Notes: generated by a model from the letters alone, not told the origin. 64,000 nucleotides of DNA from Mastigamoeba balamuthi (GCA_902651635.1 CACRSC010000048.1:58937-122936); one strand, 5' to 3'. Shown: positions 39,550-51,471, counted from the stretch's first letter. Made by a program: numbers and translations.

Positions 39550-41842
39550 TCACCAGGCGGAGCCGCTGCCCGTCCCGATGGCGTCGGCCTCTGTGCCCAG
39601 GGCGTCGGCGAGGCTCAGCGCGCCCTTCTTCTTCTCGTGCTGCTTCCTGCTGCCAGAGGCCGCCTCGACAATCTTGACGATGCCCGAGCTCTTCTTCTTC
39701 TTGGCCTCGGGCGCAGCCTCAGCGTCCGCAGCAGCCGCAGCCGCAGCCGCAGCCCCCTCGTCGCGCTGCACAGTGGTGGCGGCGGCAGGAGGCTCCTGCT
39801 GCTGCTTCGCGGGGGCCGCAGCGCGGGGCCTCTTCTGCGGCGGCGCAGGGGCAGCGGGCGCCTCGTCGCTGTGCTGCCCCGCTGCTGCTGCTGCCTTGGG
39901 GGCTGCGGCGCTCTTCCTCTTCTTCGTCTCGGGCTCGGCGCCAGCGGCGACAGCAGCGGCAACGGGGGTGTCGTCGCTCGTCGCCTGCTCTCGCGCCCGC
40001 TTTGCGACGCGCGGCCTCTGCGCCTGTGCCTCCACCTCCTCCGCCTGCTGCTGCTGCTGCTGCTGCCTGCGGGGCCTCTGGGCTGCTGCAGGGGCGGCTG
40101 TCCTCTGCTCAGCCGCCGCAGGCTTGCGCTGGCTCACGAAGAAGGGGTCCTCCCTCTCTGCCCTGGCCCCCCTGGCGCTCTTCGCGGGGGCCTGCGCGGG
40201 TGCTGCCGCTGCCGCTGCGACGCGTCGCTGTCCCCGGCCCTCCTGCTGCTGCTGCTGCTGCTGCTGTCTCTTGGCCGTGCGGGGTCTCTGCTGCTCCTCC
40301 TGCGCCTGCTCCTGCTGCTCCTGCTGGGCGGGCGCCCCTCGCTGCCGCTGCTGAGGGGCCCTGGGGCCGCCGCGTGCCTGCCCCCGCTGCTGCTGCTGCT
40401 GCTGCTGCTGGTCGTCCTGCGCCAGCATCTTGCGGTGCTTGGCCTTCTGCGAGCGGGCCTTGGGCTTGTGGCCGTGCACGGGCTTGCCGTCGAGGATGTA
40501 GAGCTGGGGCAGCGCCTCGAGCACCTTGGCCGTGTAGCCCTCCACGTCGCACACGGGGTTCCCCGCGAGGTTCAGCTGCTGCAGCGCCGTCAGCGGCTTC
40601 AGCACCGCCAGGTCCCTGCCCAGCAGTGGTCGTCAGTCGAGGCGGTCGACCCAGAGAGTCCAAGTCAATTGACTTGGGCGGCACAGTAGCTCAGCAGCGC
40701 AGCAGCGCAGGCCCAAGACACGGAACAGCGCCCTCGCGCGGACGTCAATTGACTCTGGGGGAGGGGAGGGCGCACGCGAGGGAGGTGATGACGTTGTGGC
40801 CGAGGTCGAGGACCTTGAGGTGGCGCAGCGACGAGAGCACCGGGGGGATGTTGAGCAGCTTGTTGCGCGTCAGGCGCAGCTCCTCGAGGGCCTGCATGCG
40901 CGCCATCGACTCGGGCAGCGTCCGTATCGCGTTGCCCGACGCGCTCAGCTTCGTCAGCTGCGCCAGGTGCGACACGCCCGCCAGCTCCGCGATCCTGTTG
41001 TTCGACAGCACCAGCGTGTCCAGCCCCGCCAGCGAGTCCAACCCTGTTTGACACCGTTGCAGAGACGTATGAGAAGGGGGGGCCCCTAAAAGTCGCATCA
41101 ACTGCGCGCAGTTGCAGCAATTGCAGCAGGTGAGCACGCGCGAGCCCAGTCCTCCTCTTTTGAACAGGCGGTGATGTCACAAAGTCGCATCAGCTGCGCG
41201 CAGTTGCAGCAATTGCATCAATTGAGCACGCGACACCGGTCCTCCGTCAATAGCCGCGGTGGCGGAAGAAAAATCGCATCATCTGTGTGCAATTGCAGCA
41301 ATTGAGGCAATTGTATCAATTGAGCACGCGATTCCGGGATTCCGTCCTTTTTCACACCCCACAAAAGTCGCATCAGCTGCGCGCAGCTGTAGCAATTGCG
41401 CAGTTGCAGCAGCAGCCGGGCAGGCAGGCGGCAGCAGCGGCGTCGCACCCTCGATGAGGCGGATCTGGTTGTCGTTGAGGACGAGGGCGCGCAGGGAGGC
41501 GAGGCCCTCGACGCCGGCCATGCGCTCGATGGCGTTGCGCGCGGCCTTGAGCACCGCGAGGCCCTGCAGGGCCTGCCCGTCGGCGCAGGCCTCGCGCAGC
41601 TCGTCGAGCGACTCGAGCCTGTTGCCGTCGACCGAGAGCCACGTCAGCGCCTGCAGGCGGGCGGCGCCCCCGAGCTCGGCGAGCGCGTTGCCGCTGAGGT
41701 CCAGGCGGCGCAGCGCACGGCAGCGCGCGAGCTCCAGGTCGACGCTCGTGAGGCCCCGCGCGGGCATCGAGACGACCTCCGCGGCCGCGGGGTCCTGGCC
41801 CGTCGCGGCGGCGACCTCGGCGAGCGTAAGCTTCTTCGACAT
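39550..41842 (-). CDS. Leucine-rich-repeat protein with Gln/Lys-rich tail
   Basis: Exons 41842-41449, 41043-40776 and 40615-39550 give 575 residues, phases closed. Eight or so LRRs are visible (LRRLDLSGNALAELGG, LRALVLNDNQI, LDTLVLSNNRIAELAG, LKVLDLGHNVITSLA, LQQLNLAGNPV), capped by an LRRcap-like end VEGYTAKVLEALPQLYILDG. The C-terminal half is low complexity: poly-Gln, Ala/Pro and basic KKKK/KRPR clusters that could direct it to the nucleus. LRRs with LRRcap serve as protein-binding scaffolds in splicing, nuclear and ciliary proteins; which applies here cannot be told. Both introns are rich in CAATTG palindromes; the first holds a four-copy tandem repeat. Confidence 0.72.
41085..41412. repeat. 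Intronic tandem repeat, about 90 nt x 4
   Basis: Units begin near 41089, 41179, 41270 and 41364 with AAAAGTCGCATCARCTGCGC followed by several CAATTG/CAGTTG words and GAGCACGCG. Read on the coding (minus) strand each unit contains CGCGTGCTCAATTGATGCAA, which resembles the donor end of other introns here. All lie inside intron 1 of the LRR gene. Confidence 0.75.
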
Positions 41843-42440
41843 GTCCGCAGGTGCTCAGTGCTCTGGTGGCGAAAATATCTCCGATGACATCAGCTGAGAT
41901 CACCAGAATATCTGCGACCCACGGTCAGCGGGCGCCAGAGATTGCTCAGCTGGCAAATCAGTTGCGGCCAGTGCCTCCTCCCCACCGTGGGGGAGATACC
42001 CGTCGCGTCTCCTGAGGGGGGAACAGGCAGCGATCTGGTGGGGAATATCTGGGATATCGTGGCAAAATATCTGGGGCAAACGGAAGCGGCCACCGTGGTG
42101 GCTGGGCAGCAGGCACGCATGCCCCGAGGCCTCCCAGCCACCCGCCAGCACGAGCGGCCGGGCAGATCCTGCGTGCTGGCCAGGGGGCAGTGCAGCAACG
42201 TGCACACACACCACAGCGTGACGTCAGTGACCCCCGTCTTTGGACTGCGGGGTCGGCCTTTGAGCAAAGTGGACAAAGCGTGAAAAAGCAGGCGAGGGGA
42301 GCGCACCGGCCGAAGTGCAGCACACACAAAAAACTACTATTCCCCTTAACTATTTTATCAAAACCCTTCTTCTCTCTCCCTCTACCTCTCTCTCTCCCCT
42401 CGACGCGGGCCGCCGCTGCTCCTCCCCCCTGCACCCCGCC
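41843..42440. promoter_or_regulatory. Divergent promoter region
   Basis: About 600 nt between the LRR gene (minus) and KIX gene 2 (plus). It contains five AATATCT/GATATC words (41871-41880, 41910, 42045-42075), a TGACATCAGC element at 41884 and TGACGTCAGTGACC near 42220. The last two look like CRE/AP-1-type sites, but binding is not shown. Confidence 0.4.
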
Positions 42441-44158
42441 ATGGCCTCCGCGGACGCCCACCTCTGGAAGGTCAAGATCACCTCGGAGCGCCGCGTGGCG
42501 CTGCTCAACAGCCTGTGCGTTGGTTCTCTGGCTTATTTCTGTCCCCCTGCGGCCCCCCCCTTTGCGAGCGGCCCCGTGCGGCGGCCGCAGCGCGCCAGGC
42601 GGGCCCCCGCGCGCGCCCCCGCCGCTCGGCACCCGCCGGGGACACCCCCTCGCGCATTTATCGCGCGCAGCGGCCCCGCCAGCGCCCCGCCACCGCGCGC
42701 CGGCGCGTTCGGAATTAGGCGGCCCTCATTTCCTGCCGCCCCCGAATTCCCCGACATTGAAATTCAATTCGGCCCCCCGCGCCGCGCAGGGTGACGCAGA
42801 TCAACCTGCAGATGGACGAGGCGACGCGGACGTCGCTGAACGAGCGGGAGAACCTGCTGTACCTGACGTCTGTGTCGCCGCAGGAGTACATGCAGGGCAT
42901 CAAAGACCTCATCACCAAGTTCAAGCAGGACCAGCGCCCCGCGGCCCCCAGCGCCGACGCCGCGCAGGCCCCCGCGCCCGCGCAGCCCCTGGCGGGCCCC
43001 CAGGCCCTCGCCCCTCAAATACCGAACGGTCCGGGCGCGGTCCCCGTCAGCGTCTGCGCGGCGCAGGCGCCGGTGCCCGCGGGGCCGCAGACGGCGCAGG
43101 CGGGGGCGCGCAGGTCGGCCTCTGCGGGCGCCGGCGCGGGCCCGGCAGCCAAGCGCGCGCGGACGTCGGTCAGCGCGGCCCAGGCGCAGGCCCAGGCGCT
43201 GCAGGCGCAGGCGCAGGCCAACCAGGCGCTGCTGCAGACGGCGGCGCTGGCGAGCGCGCACCCGCCGCCCAACGCGGCCCTCGCGGCGCTGCACAAGGCG
43301 TCGATCGGCGCCCCCATGCCCACGCCCGTCCAGACGCAGTACTCGGCCGTCCACCAGATGCGCAGCGCCGCCGGAGCGGCCGTCTCGGCGGGGCAGCAGG
43401 CCGCGGTGCTCGTGGCCCAGCAGCAGCAGCAGCAGCAGCAGCAGNCGCGTTCGGAATTAGGCGGCCCTCATTTCCTGCCGCCCCCGAATTCCCCGACATT
43501 GAAATTCAATTCGGCCCCCCGCGCCGCGCAGGGTGACGCAGATCAACCTGCAGATGGACGAGGCGACGCGGACGTCGCTGAACGAGCGGGAGAACCTGCT
43601 GTACCTGACGTCTGTGTCGCCGCAGGAGTACATGCAGGGCATCAAAGACCTCATCACCAAGTTCAAGCAGGACCAGCGCCCCGCGGCCCCCAGCGCCGAC
43701 GCCGCGCAGGCCCCCGCGCCCGCGCAGCCCCTGGCGGGCCCCCAGGCCCTCGCCCCTCAAATACCGAACGGTCCGGGCGCGGTCCCCGTCAGCGTCTGCG
43801 CGGCGCAGGCGCCGGTGCCCGCGGGGCCGCAGACGGCGCAGGCGGGGGCGCGCAGGTCGGCCTCTGCGGGCGCCGGCGCGGGCCCGGCAGCCAAGCGCGC
43901 GCGGACGTCGGTCAGCGCGGCCCAGGCGCAGGCCCAGGCGCTGCAGGCGCAGGCGCAGGCCAACCAGGCGCTGCTGCAGACGGCGGCGCTGGCGAGCGCG
44001 CACCCGCCGCCCAACGCGGCCCTCGCGGCGCTGCACAAGGCGTCGATCGGCGCCCCCATGCCCACGCCCGTCCAGACGCAGTACTCGGCCGTCCACCAGA
44101 TGCGCAGCGCCGCCGGAGCGGCCGTCTCGGCGGGGCAGCAGGCCGCGGTGCTCGTGGC

Positions 44159-44194
<36 letters not shown>

Positions 44195-44375
44195 GCAGAT
44201 GGGCGTCGCCACGCCCGCGCCAGTCGCGGCGACGACGCGCAGCCCCACGACGTCGGCGACGAGCCCCAAGCTCCAGCAGCAGCAGCAGCAGCAGATCCAG
44301 CAGATACAGCAGCAGCTGCAGGCCCAGCAGCAGCAGTTGCAGGCCCAGCAGCAGCAACTGCAGGCCCAGCAGCTG

Positions 44376-44410
<35 letters not shown>

Positions 44411-45619
44411 GCAGGCGCAGGCTCAGGCGCAGGCGCAGGCGCAGGCCCAGGCTCAGGCTCAGGCCCAGGCACAGGCCCAGGCGCAAATGCAGCAGCTGCA
44501 GGCGCCGGTGGTGCAGCAGGTGCCCCAGACGCCGCAGCAGGAGCTCAACTCGGTCGCTGTGCGCGGCGGCATGAACATCGACGTCCGCGTCCTCTCGCTG
44601 GTGCGCTCGCTCGTTTGCACTTTGTTTTTCTCTCTTTTGCTTGGTTTTTGGCGCGGGATGATCAATTGATTTCGGGGTTCTCGGGGGCTGTGCAGGTCGG
44701 GCAGGAGAGGATGAGGCTCGGGGGGTACAAGGACATGGAGGGCAAGCTGAGGGCGTACCCGCAGAAGGCCGCCGAGACGGCGAAGCTGCGCAAGATCATC
44801 GCGGTGCTCGAGAGCAGCCCCGAGGCCCTCGCGCAGGTCAAGTTCGAGGACCTCGAGGCCATGTTCACCGACTTCAAGCAGACCTTCATCGTCCCCGCCG
44901 CCGCGGCTGCCGCCAGCGCCTCGGCCGTCGCCGCAGCAGCGGCCCCTGCGGTCAAGCGCGACGTCACGCCCGACATGCTCTTCCGGCAGATCTGCGCAGC
45001 CAAGAAAGGTCCGCCGCCCACCCGCCTCGCGCTCTCACGGGGCCGCCGCCGCGCTGCAGAGGCGCTCGAGGCCATCAGCTCGGCCGTGTCGAGCGTGCTG
45101 GCGCAGTTCCAGAAGCTGCCGGCGAGCGCGATGGCGCCGATCGCGGGGGCGTCGCCCGCGCAGGGCGGGCCGCCGCCCGTGGGGCCTCCGGGCGCGGGCG
45201 GCGCGGGCTCCGGGGGCCAGGTGCCCACGACGACGCCCCCGCCCAACGCGTACCAGCACATGCTGCCCGCGCACGCCATCGCGAACCAGCAGGCGGCCCA
45301 GCAGCCCGCGCAGCAGCAGATGGCCGCGATGTACAGCGGAATAAACGTCGGAGTCCACAACAGCAGCTCGCTCTCCCCCGCGGCCCCGGCGGCCCCCATG
45401 GCCAGGCCCGTGGCCGCGCACAGGCGGTCCTCGCAGCGGCAGCGCAGGGCGCCGGCCAGGGCTCCCCAGGGAGCGGTAGCAGCAGCAGTAGCAGCAGCGG
45501 GGGCCGCGGGAGGGTCGCCGCCCGGCTCGGCCTCGCACTCGCCGATCGCCTGCTCGCCGCAGCTGCCGCCCTCGCCGGGGGCGCTGCCATCACCAGGTGT
45601 GCCCGCGGCGTCGTCATGA
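42441..45619 (+). CDS. KIX-domain glutamine-rich coactivator, copy 2 (broken by an assembly duplication)
   Basis: Exons 42441-42514, then exon 2 (start 42790, repeated at 43532, end 44600), 44696-45008 and 45060-45619; counting exon 2 once gives 671 residues. KIX parts: WKVKITSERRVALLNSL and LNERENLLYLTSVSPQEY. Then poly-Gln, a (QA)n stretch, a conserved segment with AETAKLRKIIAVLESSPEAL, the DVTPDMLFRQIC motif, and NAYQHMLPA near the end. Exon order, phases and these blocks match copy 1 at 6014, so the two are paralogues with a MED15-like layout. The N at 43445 sits in the poly-Gln and the following 741 nt repeat 42704-43444; the real gene most likely has one copy. The intron at 44601-44695 contains GATCAATTGATTTC. 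Confidence 0.72.
42704..44186 (+). repeat. 741-nt direct duplication across an N (likely artefact)
   Basis: 42704-43444 and 43446-44186 look identical, starting CGCGTTCGGAATTAGGCGGC and ending in the CAG tract. The join is one N. Copy 2 starts mid-intron, so it would give an intron fragment inside the poly-Gln reading frame. Confidence 0.85.
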
Positions 45620-46230
45620 CGTCAACACAACGCACGCCGGAGCGAGGGCTGAACAACCAACGCAACGAACACACAACAGCAGCGGGGAGATGGGGAGCGA
45701 ACACCAACACGTCGCTGGGGTCCCTGGCGACGTTCCTGCACGTGCACGAGCAGCCGCAGGCGCCCCAGTACTCGATGCAGTAGGGCCCGGCAGCCCCTCG
45801 CTCGACCCCCGCGCTGCCCCCGCCGCCCTGGCCGACGTAGAACTGTTGTCCGCCCTCGCAGGACATCTCCTCCCCCATACTTTGTTTTCCACCCCACTCT
45901 CTGCTAGTGTTTGTTTTCCTCTCCTGATCTTCTCTTTCCCCCCTTTTTTTTCGGTCGGTGCCTCTCTGCCCCGCCCACCACGCACGCACTCCACTCGCTC
46001 GCCTCCCCACGACACTGGACTGTGGCATTACGTACGATGCTTCACAACACACGTAGGGTCTAAACACCAGGACGCACAGTTATAAAGCAAGCGGGGGACT
46101 TTGTTTCCTTAGATTTACTAACCGCAGATATTATGCGAATGCGCCGAGTGCACTCGGGGCTGTGGGAGCGAACTGGAAGTGCAGTTACCAACCGCACCCC
46201 AGGGGTTATCTCGCGAGAGCGCGGCGCGGG
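45620..46230. other. Spacer between convergent genes
   Basis: 3' flank of KIX gene 2, T/C-rich at 45890-45960. No gene seen. Confidence 0.4.
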
Positions 46231-46602
46231 TCAGGGCTTGTTGGCGAACTGGGCGAGGGCGTCGCGGAGGCCGTCGGTGTACTGCGCCAGCGAAGCCGAG
46301 GCCCCGAACACCCGCTGCTCCTCCGCTGCCAGGAACGCCGCTGCGCTCCCCGCCTCTGCCTGCTCGATGCCGGACCACAAGACTCTGTTGCGGGCATGCG
46401 TGCAGGTGACTTAGTGCTGTTCCTGGGCTGTTGCGGTTGTTGTGTTTGGGTTTTCGCAATTTTGTGTGTTTGTGCGGGCGAGCAGAGAGCCTCACAGGTT
46501 CGTCACGAGGGACTGGCGCTTCCGCCACGTGACGTTCACCCTCCAGGTCTGCTCGTCCTCGTCCCTGCGGTCGTGCCGGTGCTGCTGCTGCGTGTTTCCC
46601 AT
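46231..46602 (-). CDS. Small two-exon protein, unknown
   Basis: Exons 46602-46496 and 46384-46231 give 86 residues with closed phases; donor GTGAGG, acceptor CAACAG. The sequence starts MGNTQQQHRHDRRDEDEQTW, then WRVNVTWRKRQSLVTNL and a helical, Ala-rich C-half (LAAEEQRVFGASASLAQYTD) ending FANKP. GC-ending codons and a good splice pair support it. I do not recognise the family; the size and mixed strand-helix pattern could fit a small accessory subunit, but that is only a guess. MGN at the start is a weak myristoylation context. Confidence 0.5.
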
Positions 46603-47447
46603 GTGCGGCAGGGCAGCACTCTTGTTTTGCCTCGCACTGCTGAAATGAAATCTGAGAAATGGGGTAGTGCGCTGCACACGTCACTCAAGAAGAGGAGATA
46701 CGCACCCTTGCTCGTTTCTTGCTGTGCATGCACCGTGGCCCGGCCTCCAACAGAGAGACTGCGATGCGATGGAGGAGCAGGATTCCTTTGGGTGAACAAC
46801 GAACAGGAGGATGCCAGCTCGCAGACGCCCTGCATCTCGCGGGTGTTTCAGAAGCACACCAGCCTCTTTCTCCGCGACGAGCTACTGTGCTCACTCCGAT
46901 CTGTGGCACAGAGGCGCAAATATTTAGCTCAGCAAGCCAGCTCACGCACGAGCACGTACCGTTTTCCTAGAAAGCCTTGACAGGTAATCTAACGCTACGA
47001 TTGAGAGGCTGTTCTTTCCAGTACTGCCACACCACCGAGATGCGAGCATTGTAATGTGTGCTACTGCTGAAAACAAACGCAGACCTCATTTGCAGGAGGG
47101 GTGCAGTCAATCTCAGTTCGTTCTGATGAAACCTGGCACAGAGAGACTAACAACATCACACCCGCGATCCCAGGAACACCGCAACAGAGTCTTCTTCCCA
47201 CGCCGGCCTCTCCCGAGCCTGAGAGGGAACCCAATTAGTATAACACAGATGCGCTCTTCCTGACGTCAAAATGTATGGAATTGAAACATAATTGATCCCT
47301 CACCGCTGCCTTTTCTACTGTGGCATCGCCCGTGGTGCCAGCCACGCCGGATGCCCCCTTCCCCTTGCGATCCCCCCCCAACCGCTCTCGGAACGCCGAG
47401 CTTGCTGGCGCGCCCCAGTGTTCCTCGTTCTTCATTAGAATCCGCCC

Positions 47448-47481
<34 letters not shown>

Positions 47482-47816
47482 GCTCGGCGTCTGAGTGCGC
47501 GTGCCTGCGGCTGCAGTGCCTCCTGCAGCAGGCGCCGCTGTGGAGGTCTGGCGCTCATCCCACGTCGCCAACGGGCGCTCATTGTTTCATTCAAGTCGAG
47601 AATCCCTGCTCCAAAAATTGAGGTCCAGTCCTGTAGCGTGGCCGGCTGTCCTGTGCTTGCACTTCAGCCCAGAGGTGGTCTCTCGTCTTTTTTCCGACGT
47701 CCAACCGTTGCGCTCCGCTGTGCAGGGGCGGCGGGAGTCCGATTTCAGTTGAGCTTCTGAGTATCCGCAGCCCGCAACGGCCGAGTCATAAATAGCATCC
47801 GCACCGCCCTCTGGCC
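46603..47816. other. Intergenic, with a possible poly-Q frame
   Basis: Mostly featureless. On the minus strand 47594-47235 an open frame of 119 residues (RRLLQEALQPQARALRRRA then poly-Gln) could be a small protein, but the neighbouring frame is also open through the CAG tract and no domain is visible, so it is not called as a gene. Confidence 0.35.
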
Positions 47817-50503
47817 ATGCAGGACCTCAGCCTCCCCCTCCCTGAGGCCACGCCGCCTCCCCCAGGGCCCGCCAGCGCCGACGTCGTCGTTGCAGCAGCG
47901 CCGCCCCCCTCCCATCATCGGCAGCAGAGAACCAGCGAGGCCAGCAGTGCCAGCAGTGCCAGCAAGCAGAGGCGGGGCGACATCCAGGTGCTGCGGGCCC
48001 TGGCGGTGACCCTCGTGGTGCTGTTCCACCTGCCGGGCCTGCAGTCGTGGCGCGGGGGCTTCATCGGCGTCGACGTGTTCTTCGTCGTCTCGGGCTACCT
48101 CGTCTTCGGCCCCATGGTGCCCTCTCTCTCCGCCCCTCCCCCTCCCTCTCCTCCGTCCTGCCGTGTGGCCCCTGCAGCGTCTTGTGGACCAGCTGGGCTT
48201 CGCTCGCCCCCGGGGCTGCAATCGCAGTGCTCTGGGGGCACTGGGACAACTGCCAGTTGCCCAGACAGTTGATTCCTCTCGCGCCCACCGCAAATGGCTC
48301 GACGCTTTCCCAGCGCCCCCGTGCTGTACGGGAGGCTCAGTGCAGCCACAAGGCCACAGAGCCGTCGCCGGGATCAAGCGCCTGTCGTTCTTTTTGCCAT
48401 TCGCCTCAGAGCGCCATTGTTTTACTGCCCCGACGCAGTTGACTAGTCCCTTCCTCGTCCTCGGCACTGCTTCCCCAGGGAGGGTGCTCTGCTGCCGAGA
48501 CTCACCGGGGGCGCGCCGTCGCCCGCGCGGCTTCTGTGCAGGTGCGCGAGGTCGAGGGCGGGAGCTTCTCGCTGACTTCGTTTTTGTGCCGCCGCATGAA
48601 GCGCCTCTCGCTGCCCTCGGCCGTCGCGCTGGCGCTGCTGGCGCTGCTGCTGCTGCTCTCGCCGCAGTGCCAGGGCGGGGCGCACATGTGCCGCGCCTAC
48701 TGGAGCGACATCAGCGCCGCGTCGCTGCACTACGCCAACTGGCACCTCCTGGCCGCCTCGGGCGAGTACTTTGCCAACGCCAACCCCAGCATCGTCCTGC
48801 ACTACTGGTCGCTCGCCGTCGAGGAGCAGCTCTACGTCGCCATCCCCGTCGCCTTCCTGCTCTACCGCCGCCTCGCAGCCCTCGCCCGCGCCCCGCGGCT
48901 GCTCTCCGTGCCCGCGTTCTTCGCCGCGACGTCGCTGGTCTCGCTGTCCCTCATCTACGCGCTGCCCGACAGCGCCAAGTTCTACTGCGCGCTGCCCCGC
49001 TACTGGGAGTTCTGCGCCGGGGCCATGGTCGCACGCGCGCACGACTCCGGGGGCTCTCGGGGCGTCTTCGAGGGCAGCGGGGCCCTGCGGGCCTGCGGGT
49101 GGGCCGCCTACTGCGCCTGCTGGGCGTTCCTCGCGGCCTGCGGGCAGCTCGTCGGCAGCGCCTCGTACCCCAACACAACGACGGTGGCCGTCGTGGCCGC
49201 GACGGCCTTTGTGCTGTGGTACCGCGCGGGGCTGCGCTGCAGGCCGCTCGAGGCGCTGGGCGACATGTCCTACTCGGTGTACCTCTACCACTGGCCTGCC
49301 ATGCAGCTCCTCGTCTACGCCCTCGCGGGCTCCGCGGGCGGGCCCTCTGCGCGCGCGTTCCTCTGGTTCGCGGCCCTCGCCCTCACGCTGGCGCTGGCCC
49401 ACACGAGCTACACCGTCGTCGAGGCGCTCTGCACGCGCGTCGCGTGGCCCCGGCCCCTCGTCCTGCTCGTCTTCGCGCTGGGCTCCGCGCTGCCCGCGCT
49501 GCTCTGCTGGCACGGCGCCCACGCAGCCACCACCGCTGCCGCCGGCACGGGGCAGGCGGCCGCGTTCAACGCCAGCGCCCTGGCGGGCCCCGCGGGCCCC
49601 TGCGGAGCGCAGGGGGCGTTCAGCGCGGGCAACCCCTGGCGCCGCGTGCCCTGGCAGGCCAACAACACGTGCGACGTCGGGGCGCTGCGCAGGAACCTCC
49701 TCAACAGCCGCATCTCGTTCCACACAGACGCCAGCCCCTGGGCCGCGCTGCTCGCCAACGCCAGCGCGCGGGGCGGCCCCGAGGAGGACTGCGCGCTCTT
49801 CGTCGTCGGCGACTCGCACGCGCAGCACTTCTACCCGGCCGTCACGCGCTACGCCCGGGCGCTGGGCGTCGCCCTGCTGGCGGGCACCGCCAACCACGCG
49901 GGCAGCTGGCTCGACTACTCGCCCGTCGCAGAGACGCGGCGCTTCCCGCAGGCCCTGGCGCGCTACCGGCACCGCGTGGGCCTCACGTCGGGCCTCACGC
50001 AGAACGCCACGCAGCGGCAGACGTTCGCGAGCTTCGTCACCGCGTGGGCCGCGCGCGCGTGCCTGGTCGTCGGGGCCGACGCCCCGCACTGGCTGTGGGG
50101 CCGCGAGATCGAGCACGACGGCTGGAGGCGCAGGGACTGCGTGCTGGGCCGTGAGCCGCAGAGCTGCGCGGCGCCCGCGGGGGCCGTGCAGCACCCGGAC
50201 GCGCGGTGGTTCGCGGAGCTCGTGCGCGAGGTGCCGGGGCTCGCGGGCAACGCGACGATGGTCAACACCAACGACCTCGTCTGCTGGGCGGGCAGGTGCG
50301 AGGCCCACGCCAACAACGTGCCCGTCTACAGCGACAACAACCACTACTCGGCGCAGTTCCTCGAGCTCGCGGCCCCCTGGTGGATCGCGCGCCTCAGGGC
50401 CACGCACTGCTTCGCCAGCCTCGAGTTCCACCTCGGCAAGAGGGCCCTCATGGACCGCGTCTTCGGGCCCCCCGACTACACTGACGCCTACGGGCCTCTG
50501 TGA
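47817..50503 (+). CDS. Acyltransferase-3 fused to SGNH domain (membrane O-acyltransferase)
   Basis: Exons 47817-48116 and 48542-50503 give 753 residues. After a Pro/Ser-rich head the acyltransferase-3 start is clear: [19 protein letters not shown] (His71 is the catalytic-type His), [27 protein letters not shown], and about nine further hydrophobic spans including [20 protein letters not shown]. The C-terminal SGNH domain has GDSHAQH (522-528 region, Ser525) and the pair D698-x-x-H701 in SDNNHYS. This OafA-like fusion acetylates sugars or glycans: the membrane part brings the acyl group across and the SGNH part transfers it. The family is common in bacteria and patchy in eukaryotes; a 425-nt intron shows it is resident in this genome. 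Donor at 48117 and acceptor at 48541 are phase 0. Confidence 0.8.
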
Positions 50504-50795
50504 CCTGCGACTTGCATTTCCGTGTCTCTCCCTCGCTCTGGATCGATCCCTAAAGAGAGCTGTGGTAGACACCACGTTTCTCTTTCGAGTACATGCTTAC
50601 TGTCGTGAGCACTAAGGTGATTATGCCTTCATTACTCGATCACGGAAAGAACTGAGTTGGATGTGTGGGAATCAAATGAGAGAAGGGGTGTGCGTGCGTG
50701 TGCATATCAACGTTCGTATGAGGCAGATCTCACTACAGTTCGGACGAGATCATGGAGTCGGTGCGTACAGTTGTGCTCATTCGGATGCCGGGCAC

Positions 50796-51471
50796 TTACA
50801 GCACAGCTGCCGTGACCGGGTAGTGTGAGAGAATCTCGTAGTTCCGATGGACCCGGACTTTGCGGAACTCCGTGTCATTAGAGGCATCCCATGTTATCAC
50901 GTTGTCGATGCTGTTCCCGCCGGCAGTAGTCGTGCGGGAGGAATCTGCAATGGCGAGCTCGAAGTCAGGAAACAGCAATAGCAACAGCCTTGACATCGAA
51001 TTTCTTCACAAGCTCCTTCTGGGCCTTTACAAGTGCTTGGCGTGCCACTCGTGGGCGCTTTCTTGGTTGGTGTGTAGAGATGTGCAGAATTTTGCCCTCC
51101 TCGTGGTTTTTGAGTACGATGGCAAGATACTTCCCAATATAAGACTCTACCTGCTGAACACACCCATCAACCTCAACTGCAGACCACTTCTGGACGTCCC
51201 ACAGTGTCTGTAGGTAGTCGTAGCCACACCGAAACACAGAATTGTCATACTTCAGACTACCAGCAAACTCACGAGCTGCTCTGATCGAGGACAGTTCAGA
51301 AACTGTGAGGAGGTCAGGCATTCCGAGGGTCGTCATTGTGAGCTTGGTGAGCTCTTTTGAGAGCTTTTTCACAGTGTTGATCTTGGAGTGGCGCATTGTC
51401 CAGTCCGTGTTGAGAGCTCCCAGGGTAAGGCCAGACAGAGGAGTCTCGGGCTGCTTACTTTTTGAACTCAT
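50796..51471 (-). CDS. Orphan protein, frame broken near the 3' end
   Basis: From ATG 51471 the frame (start MSSKSKQPETPLSGLTLGAL) is open to a stop at about 50965. A second frame from about 50996 continues naturally (FELAIADSSRTTTAGGNSI to a stop at 50796). A one-base shift within GCTGTTTCCTGAC would join them; no intron with correct phase was found. The protein is basic and helical with RKRPRVARQALVKAQKELVK and no recognised domain. Codons are AT-richer than in neighbours. It is either a recent pseudogene, a sequencing error, or a mobile-element gene. Confidence 0.4.

Noticed and set aside
48443-50575. 710-codon minus-strand frame opposite the acyltransferase
   Set aside because: The plus strand encodes a complete acyltransferase-3/SGNH protein with catalytic motifs; the reverse frame is compositional.
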